Source: Chloranthus sessilifolius
Lineage: Eukaryota > Streptophyta > Magnoliopsida > Chloranthales > Chloranthaceae
Direction: 5' to 3'
Assembly: GCA_021018995.1 (NCBI GenBank)
Contig: CM037588.1
Coordinates: 89,626,765-89,690,764, forward strand
Length of the DNA: 64,000 bases
Position numbers and translations under genes: made by a program. Shown here one piece after another: positions 23,205-34,110 of this stretch; positions within the stretch are counted from its first letter, which is position 1; each line of letters begins with the position of its first letter. The notes beneath the pieces were generated by a model. It did no database searches. It was given only the letters and a program-made list of their open reading frames with translations, and had not been told where the DNA came from.

Positions 23205-23440
23205 GGTGATTATTACTAATTTAAGAAAACAAGTATTTATCTTTCTCTTTTTATATTTCATTATATTTTTAATTTTCTTTGATTACTTCTTAAATCTTTT
23301 ACAGGTTTATTCGGAGTGACGAATCAGAGTTTCAACTTTCTCTGATCAGAGAAGCTCGAGGCTTAGATTTATTTTCTCTCCCTGACTTCTAGAAAAAAAA
23401 AATACAAATATATATACAAAAATATAAATTTTCTTTTTGT

Positions 23441-24830
23441 ATGCATCACACCCAATCTAGAAGCCTAAACTTCTTTGAGCGTGATCCAGAAATTGAAAGA
23501 ACTTTCTTGCGTAATTTAGCATCACACCGTATACCCACAAGAGAATCCTTAGTTATGGCTGACGATTTGTCAATCTAAGCACATTTTAGCACAATAGCTT
23601 TGATCGAGCCCTCTTGTATAGTTATACCAGAGGTGCCTGCAGGTCAAAATTATAAAATCAAGCTCCATACACTTCAATCTGTATCAACCTTTAATGGGCT
23701 TGATCGAGAAGATCCCTACCTGCATCTGAGGGACTTCATAGGGTTTTGCACAGTGCTGTAATTATCGACTGCCAATAAAGAGGCCGTAAAACTGTTTGTT
23801 CCCATTCTCTCTCAAGAATAAGGCCAAGGCATGGTTAATTTCGTTACCTGTCAAACATATTACCATATGGGAAGAATTGCAGTCTAAGTTTTTGGGCGAG
23901 TACTTCCCAATTGGTAAAACTAACCAAATTTGCCAAGCGATTCAAGACTTCAGGCAAAAGCTAGGTGAATTATTTCATGAGAGTTGGGAATGGATGAAGG
24001 ATTTGTTACAGAAGTGTCCTCGTCATGAGGTACCAAATTGGTCAAAAGCGCAAAGCTTCTACCAAGGGTTGACTGAGACTAATCAGTCTACAGTCGATGC
24101 CATGAGTGGAAGAGCCATTATGGCTCAAAATGGCCAGCCGTCCTAGAATTTATTTGAGAAACTGGCCAATAACTCAAAACAAAAGCAGACTCTGTTTAGA
24201 TCAGATCCAGATGTCACTCGCTACACCCCGCTAGCGAGGGGTGGACTTTATGATATCAACAATGATAAAGTAAAGAAGGAGGATGACATGAGTGCGAAAG
24301 TTTTGGCCCTTGAACACCAAATCACAACATTAATGGTTGCCCAACCTAGCACCCCTAATAGATCCTTGGCAAGCTACTCTAATTGCCAGACTTAGACATA
24401 TACTGAAAATCTAACTGCGCGTGGAAAGTGAACAAATAATGGCATTTCAGAGGGGAGACTATGGAAATACATATAATCCAACATGGAGGAACCACCCTGG
24501 ATTTAAGTATGGTTCCACAGGCGGAGCACAACTAGCACCATTAGTTGTGCAACCTCGATTTTCCCAGACTCAAGCTTTCCACCAAAGACCTCAATTACCT
24601 ACTGTACAACCCAATTTGGACAACAGAGCAATGCACCTGATGCCACAGTTATTCAAATCCTTCAAGAATTACAGCAACAGTCGCATCAGCACTCAAAAGA
24701 TTTACAACAGCTTGCTCAATTCTCTCAGGTACTCAACTCACATACCCAGTCTTACGAAGCTAGAAAGCCAGATAGGCTAACGAGCTTCCCAAGTGGCAAG
24801 AAGAGAGAGTGACCAATTGCTTACATAGTC
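23441..24830 (+). pseudogene. Athila-type gag
   Basis: The frame opens at ATG 23441 (MHHTQSRSLNFFERDPEIER), 237 bp after the PBS. It continues with the conserved start of Athila gag (IVIPEVPAG, then FNGLDREDPYLHLRDF). After stops at 23576 and 23759 and a frameshift near 23780, the capsid core follows in the piece at 23796-24146: FSLKNKAKAWLISLPV, EELQSKFLGEYFP, WEWMKDLLQKCPRHEVPNW, QSFYQGL. A further piece (24421-24780, Gln/Pro-rich) matches the spacer after the core. Pol and the 3' LTR are not found downstream. The family call rests on the capsid motif order, which is distinctive. Confidence 0.85.
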
Positions 24831-25560
24831 AGTCAATAATCCTAGAGGACAAGTGCTCTTAGGGGAGATATTGTCTCCCTAAAATCAAATATAGACCCCT
24901 CATGATCGTTGAGCTACCGACTCATCCGTAGCATCAATTGTAAATTATGTAAATTATATTTTTCTCTTTCTTTTTAGTTTAGGTATCATACTATGACCCA
25001 AATCGTTGAAAGACGATGAGTCGTAATATCCTACCATACTGTACATTATAGCAAACAATCGTATGGATGCATGATTGATCGTCACTAGGTCTATCAGTGA
25101 AGTGATAGTGATTACGATTCACTGATATGAGGGTTCGTACTAGAATCAACCAACAATTCTAGGTCAAAACCCAATTGATGACCGATTCAACAAGTTGTCA
25201 CTGAAAATAGGGCCTACATATTCGAAAAAAGGATCTGTCGGCCCCATTTTTAACTTCTCTAGTTTTTCTCTCTTACCTTCCCCTTTTTTGTTTTTAAAAG
25301 GCTCTTCATTGTAACCGTCCTCCTACCCAACCCAACCATTTTACTTTTTTATATACCTCTTGCTTCCTCTGTTTTATTTCGGGAACCCTGCATGCATTTC
25401 ATTCCACATTTACAAGTTAGAGTTTCAATCATCAAGAGGTAAGGTGACGATTTTAATGATTTTAATGGAAGGGTTTCTACAAGAAAATTTTACTCAATAT
25501 ATGGATTTCATGGCTAATTAATAATATTTTTTAATTCTTATAAGAAAAGAAAAGAGTGGT
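24831..25560. other. Non-coding stretch with promoter-like features
   Basis: No coding frame is supported. It contains a 9-bp-arm inverted repeat (ATCAGTGAA at 25093, TTCACTGAT at 25118), a pyrimidine-rich tract (25240-25350), a TATATA-like box at about 25360, and a strong 5' splice-site match AG/GTAAGG at 25437-25444, ahead of the ATG at 25564. This would fit the promoter and 5'-UTR intron of the broken ORF that follows. That link is inference. Confidence 0.35.
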
Positions 25561-25563
25561 AGC

Positions 25564-27660
25564 ATGACTAATGAGACGGGCAAACGAAAAGGGAAAGAGG
25601 GAGAGGAAGAAGAAGGTAATAGTTCTGATAACACTCCAATTATTAACCGTATTGCACTGTCTGCTGCCCTTAAGGCCAAATCAAAAGCCGCAGACCCACC
25701 CAAGAAGAAACTCAAATCTTTCGGGGTAGTTATCAGAGAAAATCCTAAAGACACAAAAGAGACAGAATCTGTGTCTGTCCCTAAAAAGGGGCTGAAATTA
25801 GATAAAGGTAAAAAGCCAGCATCCTTTGCTACATCAGCAGATAGACTCCCTACTTCAATGAAACATCATATAGTGGGAGCCAAAATTATGGTAGACTTTG
25901 AGTCTTTAGAAAAATTGGAAATGAGTGGAGAAGCCATGAAATATTTTAAGGATGCCGGGCTGAATTATTTCTTAAAGCCAGGAGGTGAGGATGTTTTACA
26001 AAAATATGACCAAAAGTAGTCAGGAACCAACCCCAATCCTCTCCACCAGTATCGATGGACTTCCGATCCAAATTACAAAGGAAATGGCCGCCAAGGTGAT
26101 GCATGCCCCCTTGGAAATACCATAATTTTCCAAAGATAACCCAGAGGCCAACCTTTTGAGGATGCCATCAGATACCCTCCCTGACTTTGCCCAAATGACA
26201 ACAGAACTATTAGGAAAGGACCTGGAAGCAAGGAGTTTATCACTATAATTCTTTGACGTGCTAATTCATAAGACTATTCACCCCACGGGTTATGGAACAC
26301 AGAGAAGGGCCCTATTTTCCAAGACATTATACTTAATGGCAAATCGCTATTGATTCTATGTGCCCTCTTATCTTTTTAAAGTAATCACCACTGTGAGGAA
26401 GAAACTGAGTCAAGAAAAATACCAGACGAAGAAGTTGACCCTACCATTTGGAGGCCTTATCACAAATCTGTTGATGAATGTGGAGTATAGTATAGACCCC
26501 ATGGAAAAGCTTTAGCAATAACAGAGGAAGGCTTAACAATCATAGCCTATAGGAGAACTTTAGGTGTCGAAAATTAAAATAAAATCTTGCTCACTCCTCG
26601 CACCAAAAGTACCTCCTCTACACCGCACGTCCCACAAATTCATGAGGACCGAGAAGAGACTGCCATAGAGTAGCTAGCAGAAATTGAAGCCCCAAAAGTA
26701 GTTATAGAAGAAGGTGTGAGTACTTCTACTCCCCCTCATGAGAGAGCAAAGATCAGCTCTCAAGTACCAGAAAGAATAAACGATTTAGGAATCTCAGTTG
26801 CAGACCAAGCCAGTTTGTATGACCCTGCTTTCGACTCACCAGTAGGGCCTGCTATGCCCCCTTCAACAGAGGCAGACACGCTACCAACCATCACTGAAGC
26901 AGACCCTGTGAACCAAGAAATCCCTTCACCTATGGACCAACAGATTGTGGCTACTTCTAGCCATACCCCAATAAAACCTGTTGCTCAGCCTACCATTGTA
27001 GCCACTACAGAGTAAACCCTCATAGTTCAAGTTGTTGAAGTGGAACCAAGCTCCGAGTTACCAAGAGGGAGTTTTACATAATTATTAAATGGAGAAGAAG
27101 TTTCCCCTGAGGATCCTCCAGTCACCACTGCTTCAATCCCCAAGTTAGAAAGGAGATTGAAGGTAGTGGAACAATGGTAACTTACACATGAACAAAATCT
27201 ATTGCCATTACCAGAAGTAGAAAGAAGGGTGAGAGAACTAGAACAATGGACCTCTACAAATACCCCATCTTTGATCAAACTACCAGGTATAGTAAGAAAG
27301 TGGATGGAGGAATATCACAGACTAAAGAAGAGAGTCTTTGATACTACACTGATGATTCAAGAGTGCACAGAGATAATGGAGGGCTTACGACGTAAAGCTA
27401 TGCAAGATCATCATGCGATGGGCAGCAGACACAAAAAAGAGAGTCCAAGATGCCACTTCAACCCTTCAAGCACAGATCACCCAGCCGTAAGCAGAGAATA
27501 GAATACTGAGCAAAAATCAGCAAGCTTGGGAAGAAGAAAGAAAGGTGCATGAAGATAAAATAGCAGCTATACTTGAATAGTTTGGAGGTTTAATGGTAGC
27601 ACCTGACGATGCAGAAACTGTAATAGAAAAAGTTCTCAAAGACTACCAGTAACAACTCCA
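25564..27660 (+). pseudogene. Broken plant-transposon-type ORF (Lys-rich N-term, coiled-coil C-term)
   Basis: First piece 25564-26019, 151 codons: a basic N-terminus with KRKGKEGEEEEG and PKKKLKSFG, then KGLKLDKGKKP. In shifted frames the middle reads PSDTLPDFAQMTTELLG, LIHKTIHPTGYGTQRRALF, then TLPFGGLITNLLM. This resembles the domain listed as putative plant transposon protein, found in many Athila-like and unclassified plant elements (recalled pattern, not searched). The C-terminal pieces are 26716-27015 (Pro/Thr-rich) and 27202-27501, with heptad-like stretches (VERRVRELEQW, KWMEEYHRLKKRVFD). At least ten stops or frame changes break it. It is cut by the family-A LTR at 27718. It could belong to the same element as the Athila gag upstream; the intervening pol is missing. 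Confidence 0.5.
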
Positions 27661-28133
27661 TCAACAGCTGGGTGAGAAGGATCACTTATTGACTGTAGCT
27701 GAAGGGAAAATAATGCATGATGACACCAAAATTTGGGCCAAGGCCCCATCGAAACATAATTCGAGAGAGACGTACCCCTGAGCTTCTGAGAGCATTTCCC
27801 ATATCCCTAGGAACCTTCCCATATCCCTAGGAACCTTTCCAAGACCCTAGGAACCTTTCCAAACCCTTAGGAATTACCCCCAAACCCATAGTTAACCCTC
27901 CCGGGCAATGGTTAGAGAGAGATATACCAAGGTTGACGGGGACCTCTACTAAGACTAAAGCTCACACCATTGAAAAGTAGAGGATCTCAGCTTTCTAACA
28001 AGCTAAGAATTACCTCAATCCGAGTTGTAAATCAAAAGTAATAGTGATCCAAATTTGACCCAAAACTGTAGCTATTTGGACCAATCGACAGGTTCCGAGC
28101 CCCTCGACAGCTTCTCGAGAGGATGGGCGTGCT

Positions 28134-28327
28134 TAGCGTGTACAATACACACACTAGGCCATTTTTGGAGAAATGTTGCCTAGCGTGTATATTATACATG
28201 ATAGGTCATCTTTTCCCAGATGTGGCTTAGCATGGATAATACACACACTAAGCATGGTTGGGTCCCACAATGGGCTCTGGACTTGTCTGACACTGCAGCT
28301 ATGCTGGTGTGGATAATACACACGTCA
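28134..28327. repeat. Palindrome array in family-A U3, 47-bp period
   Basis: The 23-nt dyads built on TAGCGTGTA...TACACGCTA start at exactly 28134, 28181 and 28228 (47-bp steps, 24-nt spacers). A diverged member (GGTGTGGATAATACACAC) lies near 28305. Several arm positions have decayed at CpG (CG to TG or CA). Confidence 0.85.
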
Positions 28328-28608
28328 GACTTAGCTACAGTAAATCTTAGATTTTGCCCAAATTTTACTTTTGGGGTTTGACTTGTTGACCATCCCTATG
28401 TTTAGGGTGGGTTTCTTTAGGACTATTGCACCCTCATTTACCTTATTTGCAACCCTCTAGTCATTTGAAAACCCACCCTATCATCTACCATTGAAACCCA
28501 TTGCCCACATTTCCAAGCTCTCAAAACCTTAGAAAATATTAGATTATAAGATTACCTAATTGCTAACCCTAATTAGCTTTTAAGTACCCTACTAACCTCC
28601 CTTTTTCC

Positions 28609-28617
28609 TATAAATAG
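28609..28617 (+). promoter_or_regulatory. TATA box of family-A LTR
   Basis: TATAAATAG, identical to the one at 62-70 in the other family-A LTR. Confidence 0.65.
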
Positions 28618-29337
28618 AGAGGTACCCCTCCCTTTACATGGGGGTAAAAATTTTCAAAGAGAGAATATTCTAGTGAACTCCCCTCCCATTTGCCTCCACT
28701 AAACCCATATAATTCAAGAACTGAGTTTCATCTTTGACATCTCATTCTACACCATCTATCCTTGAGATTTAGCTAGATCTAGCTCCTAGCCTTCTTCTCC
28801 TACCTCTTAGCTCCCTAGCCTTAGTAATCAAAACCCATTTCTCTAATCGTTTGCTTTCGGAAGCTCATCTAAGATACACCTACGCGAAGGTCTACTATTG
28901 TGCTACAAGGGTCCGAGAGCTCTGGCTCTCCCCTCTACTCCTCTACCTTCTTAGCTTTTCTCTTGACCTTGAATTTGTGCCGTTACGCTGCCGAAATCTT
29001 TGAAATTGTGGAGGGGCACAAATAGGATTAAAGTTCCTTTGAGAAAGTGGAAGTGCTCTTTTTTCACATTTGTTTTTCTTTTATTTTGGCCATCAGTAGA
29101 GACCGCTTACGAGCGGGTTGATTGGGTGCCTAACACCTTCCTGATCGATAATCGAAGCCCCTACCCAAGAGCCTTTGGCGTAGACCGGAATCAGAGTCAT
29201 ATTTTTACACTACGGTGTGCTTTCAATATTGATTTAGGTTTCCTGGGACACTAAAAGCTCTGGGTGGTGACTCTAGTTTTTTTCATTAAATGAGCGCATG
29301 ATCACAATGGACTCGCGAGAGCCCATGGTTGCACAGA

Positions 29338-29356
29338 TGGCGACTCCACTGGGGAC
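29338..29356 (+). other. Primer-binding site, tRNA-Arg-like (Ogre/Tat type)
   Basis: TGGCGACTCCACTGGGGAC is the signature PBS of Ogre/Tat elements, reported as complementary to a tRNA-Arg. It lies four bases after the LTR end. Confidence 0.85.
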
Positions 29357-31501
29357 TAGCTAGTAGAGCTTCCCCTTGAAATTTGGCCTTTTTAGTTATT
29401 TTTACTAACATTTGGTTGCTTTCTTTTATTTTTACTCACCCCTATGGTTTCATCAATTTTTCTCACTCCTACGATTCGGTTTATTTTTACTTACCCCTAC
29501 TTTTCAGTCATTTACGTACCTTAGCCGACTGGCGGGCCTACTTGAGCATCGTCATTACAATTCATTTATTCATCTGTCATTAGCTGATTGGCAGGCCTAC
29601 TTGAGCGTCGTCATTACAATTCATTTATTTTTCTGTCATTTACATGCCTTAGCCGATTGGCAGGCTTACTTGCGCATTTACACTCCTTAGCCGTTTGGCG
29701 GGCCTACGTGAGCTTTTGCTTTCTGCAATCATATCTTATTAGTGAACGCCAGCCCGTAGATGCGGCACGAGACTATCACCACCCGGTTTTGAACATTAAG
29801 TAAACTCTCTTAAAATTTGAAATTAAAAGTAAACCAAGAGGGGAACTTAATTGAACTTTGTCAAGGGTAGATTTTACAAGGGTTGGGAATTTAGGCAACG
29901 ACACAAACGTCCCGATTCTTAGTATGACGACAGCCCCTAGTGGTGATGAGCAGGAAAAGTACCACCCCATCTAGTATCTGAGAAGGTGCTTACGCCGAAG
30001 GTATATCGGGTGGGTGACCGATCCAATTGCAAAGCTTAAAACCCGTGGGGGAGTGCGTTAGTTGTCCCAAATCGACCTTGTATCCCTAGGTTCGGTGAGG
30101 AGGGACCCGTTATAACAGAAAAATTAGTCCCCAGAAGTATCGCTTCCAAAAAACTCAAAAAATAGACTCAATTCGGGCCTGCTATTTGTTGTCAAAATAG
30201 TTTATATAAACTATTTTTGCCTAGCGTGTATAATATACACGCTAAGCCTTTTTTGCCCTGAATTGCTCTAGCGTGTATATTACACACGCTAAGCCAACCC
30301 TTGTCAAATTTAGCCTAGCGTGTGTAATACACACGCTAAGCCAAAATCTCTAGGATTTGGCCTAGTGCATATAATACACACGCCAAGCCTGTTATGAGCT
30401 AGACAACCCCAATCTGAGGCCTTTATCACCTCCCCGAGTCCCTCGCTCAATAGTTTAGCATCTCTGATAAATCCCACACTCTTCGATACCCAATATGCCC
30501 TTGCTGGTTAAAAGAGGTCACTCTCTTATTGAAATGCTCTAGGGGATGGAGTTATTTGCGTGGTTTCCCATGCCTTCACATAGATCGAAGGGTTTCCCTT
30601 TTGATTCTTCTGAAGCACGTTGGGAGCCCGTCGAGGGAAATATTTAGGGTGTGAACGCTGCCCGAAACGAGAATTCCAAAGGCCCCAGAGTTCATCGTAA
30701 AGATTCACTTATTTTAAAATAAAATAAAAACTAAAAAATATATATAGCTTGTGGTGCCGGCATAACGACATCGCCTTACCCTCCGTCATCTCGTAGGGGA
30801 AGGAGGAGAAAATTCTACGGACCCCTCCCGAGGCATCCGTACCCAACCTGTCACCAAGCAATGTCGTGGGTAGTAGATCCGCGATACGCTGATCCCAATT
30901 CATCCCCACCATGGTTCACAACCAATTCTCATTTGGAGGAAATGTTCACTTCCATTTCGCTCACCTAACCGTCATTCACCGTCACCAGTCCCTTTGGTGC
31001 ACCCATATTCCCACCCCCACCCATTCAAAGTGCATCCCTTCCCCGCCCACATCCGTTCAAAATCCATCCACATCAACTTCAAATCTCCCCAGTTTTCCCC
31101 CCACCTTTACCTAAAATCCACCTCATGCGTCACCCTATTCTTTCCCTACCTCAAACCAAAATTCACCCCATCTTCCTTCCACATCTAATATACCCCCCTC
31201 ATCCCCGTCCAATCCAAGCATGCCACATTTTTCCACATTCACTCTTCCAAATCCCCCCCATCTTGCATCCATACCTTCCCAAAATCCAATCCAATCCTCC
31301 ACCTTTTCCCCACATTTTCCCCAAGCAATGACCAATTAGCTCTCATCCTCACAAATTACACACAATACCCCCTCATATGCCCAGGTCATGCCCAATTTTA
31401 TCGGGGTCCTGCCCAAATTTTTCCATACATCCACCTAATTCATACCCTATGTTTTCCTTCCATCAGATACACCCCTTGCACCCACCCCCTCACCCAATCC
31501 A
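29357..31501 (+). other. Long leader of family-A element
   Basis: This is 2.1 kb of untranslated leader between PBS and gag. Contents: four imperfect copies of a TTAGCCGATTGGCAGGCC unit (29521, 29580, 29649, 29687; spacing 59, 69 and 38 bp); a perfect 24-bp palindrome at 30194-30217; four 23-nt palindromes at 47-bp spacing (30222-30385); and a C-rich, poorly structured segment (30950-31500) leading into the proline-rich gag. ORFs in 29383-29803 follow the repeat and are not convincing genes. Confidence 0.65.
30194..30385. repeat. Palindrome cluster in leader, exact 47-bp period
   Basis: A perfect 24-bp palindrome (AAAATAGTTTAT and its complement, 30194-30217) precedes four 23-nt dyads starting at 30222, 30269, 30316 and 30363, each step exactly 47 bp. 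The first has perfect arms TAGCGTGTATA and TATACACGCTA around one A. The third has perfect arms TAGCGTGTGTA and TACACACGCTA around one A. The 24-nt spacers begin AGCC but are otherwise unrelated to each other. Confidence 0.92.
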
Positions 31502-33087
31502 ATGGCCATGATGGAGAAAATGGTCAGGGCCTACACTAGTTGGAAAGCTTCTCAAAGCAGTCTCCCTTATCCACCCCTCACAAACCCATCTCATATAGTC
31601 CCAAATCTCCATGCCCCTTTTCTCCAAAACTCTCATCAACCCCCCATTATCCATACCACCCAAGACCCTCACCAACCATGGGGTCATTTGAGTGAGCCTC
31701 AGGCCCCCATGGGCCAGACCCATCAAGACCCAATGGGTCAGACCCATCAAGGCCCAATGGTCCAGACCCATCAAGGCCTAATGGGTCAGACACACCAAGG
31801 CCCAATGGGTCAGACCCACCAAGACCCAAAGAACCAGACCCATCAAGGCCCAATAGGCCAGACCCATCAAGGCCTAATGGGCCAGACCCATCAAGGCCCA
31901 ATGGGCCAAACCCATCAATGCCCCATGGTCCACACCCACCCAGGCCCTATGGCCTAAGCCCATCCAAGCTCCTTACCCTATACCCAATCCCAGCAAGGCC
32001 CAAACCTTAGAGCCTCATACCCACACCCTCCACAATTCCCTCAAAATCCCATTCACTCACAACCTTCATACCCGACCCAATACAGGAACCTATCTCACAC
32101 CGTTCATCAACCCCAACTCACCCGTCCTCCTACATCTCAATCTCATCCCCATGAATTCCCCAGGCACAATGGCCTCATCAAGCCCTAATCCAAAACCCAA
32201 CCTCTACTCACCCTATCATTCCACCGAATTTCCCCTATGTACAGTGGTCCCACCCAGCACCCCTTCAGACTACCCAACACCAACAGGAAAATCACACCCT
32301 TCCCTCATTTTATGAAGACCCATAGTATGAGGAAGTTGAGATAAGAAATAGTGGGGCTTATATGGGGGCACACACAAGTATCAATCCTCCGCCACCGGTA
32401 ATCACAAGCCCATCGACATTATAAAGTGAACGGAGGGCGACAATCAAAAGAACGACACCACCATCCAAAGAATCCGAGCAATTGAAGGAACAACTAGACA
32501 AGATCCAAAAACAACTAATGAAGATGGGTGGAAATGAAATCCATGCCACAGACTTTTCCGACATGTGCTTGTTTTCTGAAGTCCCCTTACCCCCGAAATT
32601 CAAAGTGCCGATCTTCGACAAATATAATGGCACGGGTAACCCCATTGCACATCTCAAGTCCTACTGTGGGGATATGTGCCAGTACAAAGGGGATGAGCAT
32701 TTGCTGATAAAGGTCTTCCAAAAGAGCCTTACGGGCCCGACCTTAAGGTGGTTCACTTCGCTGGAACCTTCCATGATAAAAACTTGGAAGGATCTAACCC
32801 ACTTATTCTAAGAGTAATATGTATACAACATAGACATTGAACCTAGCCTGGCTAAAGCAGTAGCCGACGAAGCATTTAGTGATTATCTTGGGCGGTGGAG
32901 GGCACTGACATCTTAGGTCGGGAATAGAATATCCGATGATGAGCAGATTGAAATGATTTAAAAAAATACCCTTCCGATCATCTAAGATTTTCTGGTATAT
33001 CAACAATAATCCAACTTTGCTGATTTGGTAAGGAATGCCAATCGCTGCGAAGATGCAATAAGAGAAGGGCAATTGAATAAAACCACA
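31502..33087 (+). pseudogene. Family-A gag with octapeptide repeat
   Basis: The Pro/Gln/His-rich N-terminal part (31502-31957) includes about ten copies of an eight-residue repeat, consensus GQTHQGPM. After a stop and frame change the capsid domain follows at 32482-32811. It has a short helical lead (KEQLDKIQKQLMKMG), then PPKFKVPIFDKYNGTGNP, HLKSYCGDM, LIKVFQKSLTGPTLRWF and WKDLTHLF. This is the Retrotrans_gag core as found in Tat/Ogre elements. It continues with stops through LAKAVADEAFSDYLGRWRAL and ANRCEDAIREGQL until a family-B LTR enters at 33094. The rest of the family-A element is not in the window. Confidence 0.85.
31705..31955 (+). repeat. 24-bp coding minisatellite in gag
   Basis: Tandem 24-bp units (CAGACCCATCAAGGCCCAAT and four more bases) encode QTHQGPMG-type octapeptides about ten times. 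Single-base variants give QTHQDPM, QTHQGLM and QTHPGPM. The reading frame is kept across the whole array. Confidence 0.88.
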
Positions 33088-33172
33088 AATAGTTGTAGAC
33101 ACTCCCATTTTGCCCTCTCAGAATATACAAATTTGTTTGGTCAACCTTTAACCTCATAACCCTGATATGGGA

Positions 33173-33644
33173 CCATATGCTGAAACTATAGTATATGGTT
33201 GGACACAGGCTGAAACAATAGTTCTGTGGCTCAGGCCCCATACCCCCGACGTGGGAACCATGCACTGAAACAATAGTACATGGCTGAACACAGGCTGAAA
33301 CAATAGCTCTGTGGCTGATATCCCGACGTAGGGAAATTATATACTGAAATAATAATATATAGTCGAAATGTAGACAGAAATAATAGTCTGACATTTCAGA
33401 CCCCTAACCCTAATGTGGGACCATATACTGAAACAATAGTATATGGCTGGACACAGGCTGAAACAATAGTTCTGTGGCTCAGGTCCCATACCCCCGACGT
33501 GGGAACCATGCACTGAAACAATAGTGCATGGTTGAACCCAAGCTGAAACAATAGCTCTGTGGCTCATATCCCAACGTAGGAAGACTATATACTGAAATAA
33601 TAGTATATAGTCAAAATGCAAGCTGACACAGTAGCCTGGCATTT
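33173..33644. repeat. Array of 12 dyads with constant loop GAAACAAT
   Basis: The array is two modules of six dyads, each built as stem-CT-GAAACAAT-AG-stem'. Perfect examples: arms CCATATACT/AGTATATGG at 33421-33446, CCATGCACT/AGTGCATGG at 33506-33531, and CTATATACT/AGTATATAG at 33585-33610. The module ends use AAATGT/ACATTT (first) and AAATGC/GCATTT (second, 33614-33644). Stems differ between members yet stay complementary. Confidence 0.9.
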
Positions 33645-34103
33645 CAAGCTCAACCCGAGCTCGGATAATCTCGAATTATGCGCCTAAAACCAAGCGCTCA
33701 ATTCGATTGCATGCCATATCACAAGCGTGCAATCAATCCCTTTTTAGACCAGACTTCCTTTCCCCAGACCAACTCGAGACTCGATCACGCGTCTATCATG
33801 AGACGCACGATCGGATTAAGCTCCCCATCATAGGAGCGCAATTGGCCTACTCCCGGCCTAGCCTCACCGTCCTCGATCCCTAAGTTTCCTTAATTAAACG
33901 CTTCGAGAGTGGTGCTTAATTGGATTACGCACCCCAAAATGTGCGCGCAATTAGTTCTAACACTATTAGGACTAGGAAACTCGTTGAGCAAGTCAGCCAA
34001 TCGCTCACTGAGTCGGTGACCGACTCAAAGCAATTAAGCATCAGGAGATCGGCGCGTAATTTTATTAAACACTTGAAACAGGGTGTTTAATTGAAGAAAA
34101 ACC

Positions 34104-34110
34104 TATAAAA
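34104..34110 (+). promoter_or_regulatory. TATA box of family-B LTR copy 2
   Basis: TATAAAA in ACCTATAAAAG, repeated at 41949 in the tandem copy and aligned with TATAAATA at 20050 in copy 1. Confidence 0.6.

Larger units (their letters stand above)
27718..29333 (+). mobile_element. Family-A LTR, complete copy (Tat/Ogre-like)
   Basis: Starts TGATGACACC and ends GGTTGCA, just before the TGGCGACTCC primer-binding site. The length is about 1.6 kb, with the 3' half shared with 1-802. U3 holds TTCCCATATCCCTAGGAACC short duplications (27797-27850), three 23-nt palindromes at a 47-bp period (28134, 28181, 28228) and a diverged fourth near 28303. The TATA box is at 28609. The 5' end is the best TG-start but not proven, since no 3' LTR is in the window. 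Confidence 0.78.

Noticed and set aside
29383-29803. Overlapping hydrophobic ORFs in the family-A leader as membrane proteins
   Set aside because: They translate a degenerate TTAGCCGATTGGC repeat in more than one frame and lie in untranslated leader.
28134-30385. CRISPR array, because of palindromic repeats with equal-length unrelated spacers
   Set aside because: The host is a plant, there are only three or four members, no cas genes or leader, and the repeats lie in an LTR and leader of a Tat/Ogre element.
32978-33642. Minus-strand ORFs of 100-138 codons with TIVSVHGSHVG repeats
   Set aside because: They are the reverse reading of the family-B stem-loop array. The apparent peptide repeats reflect the two dyad modules.
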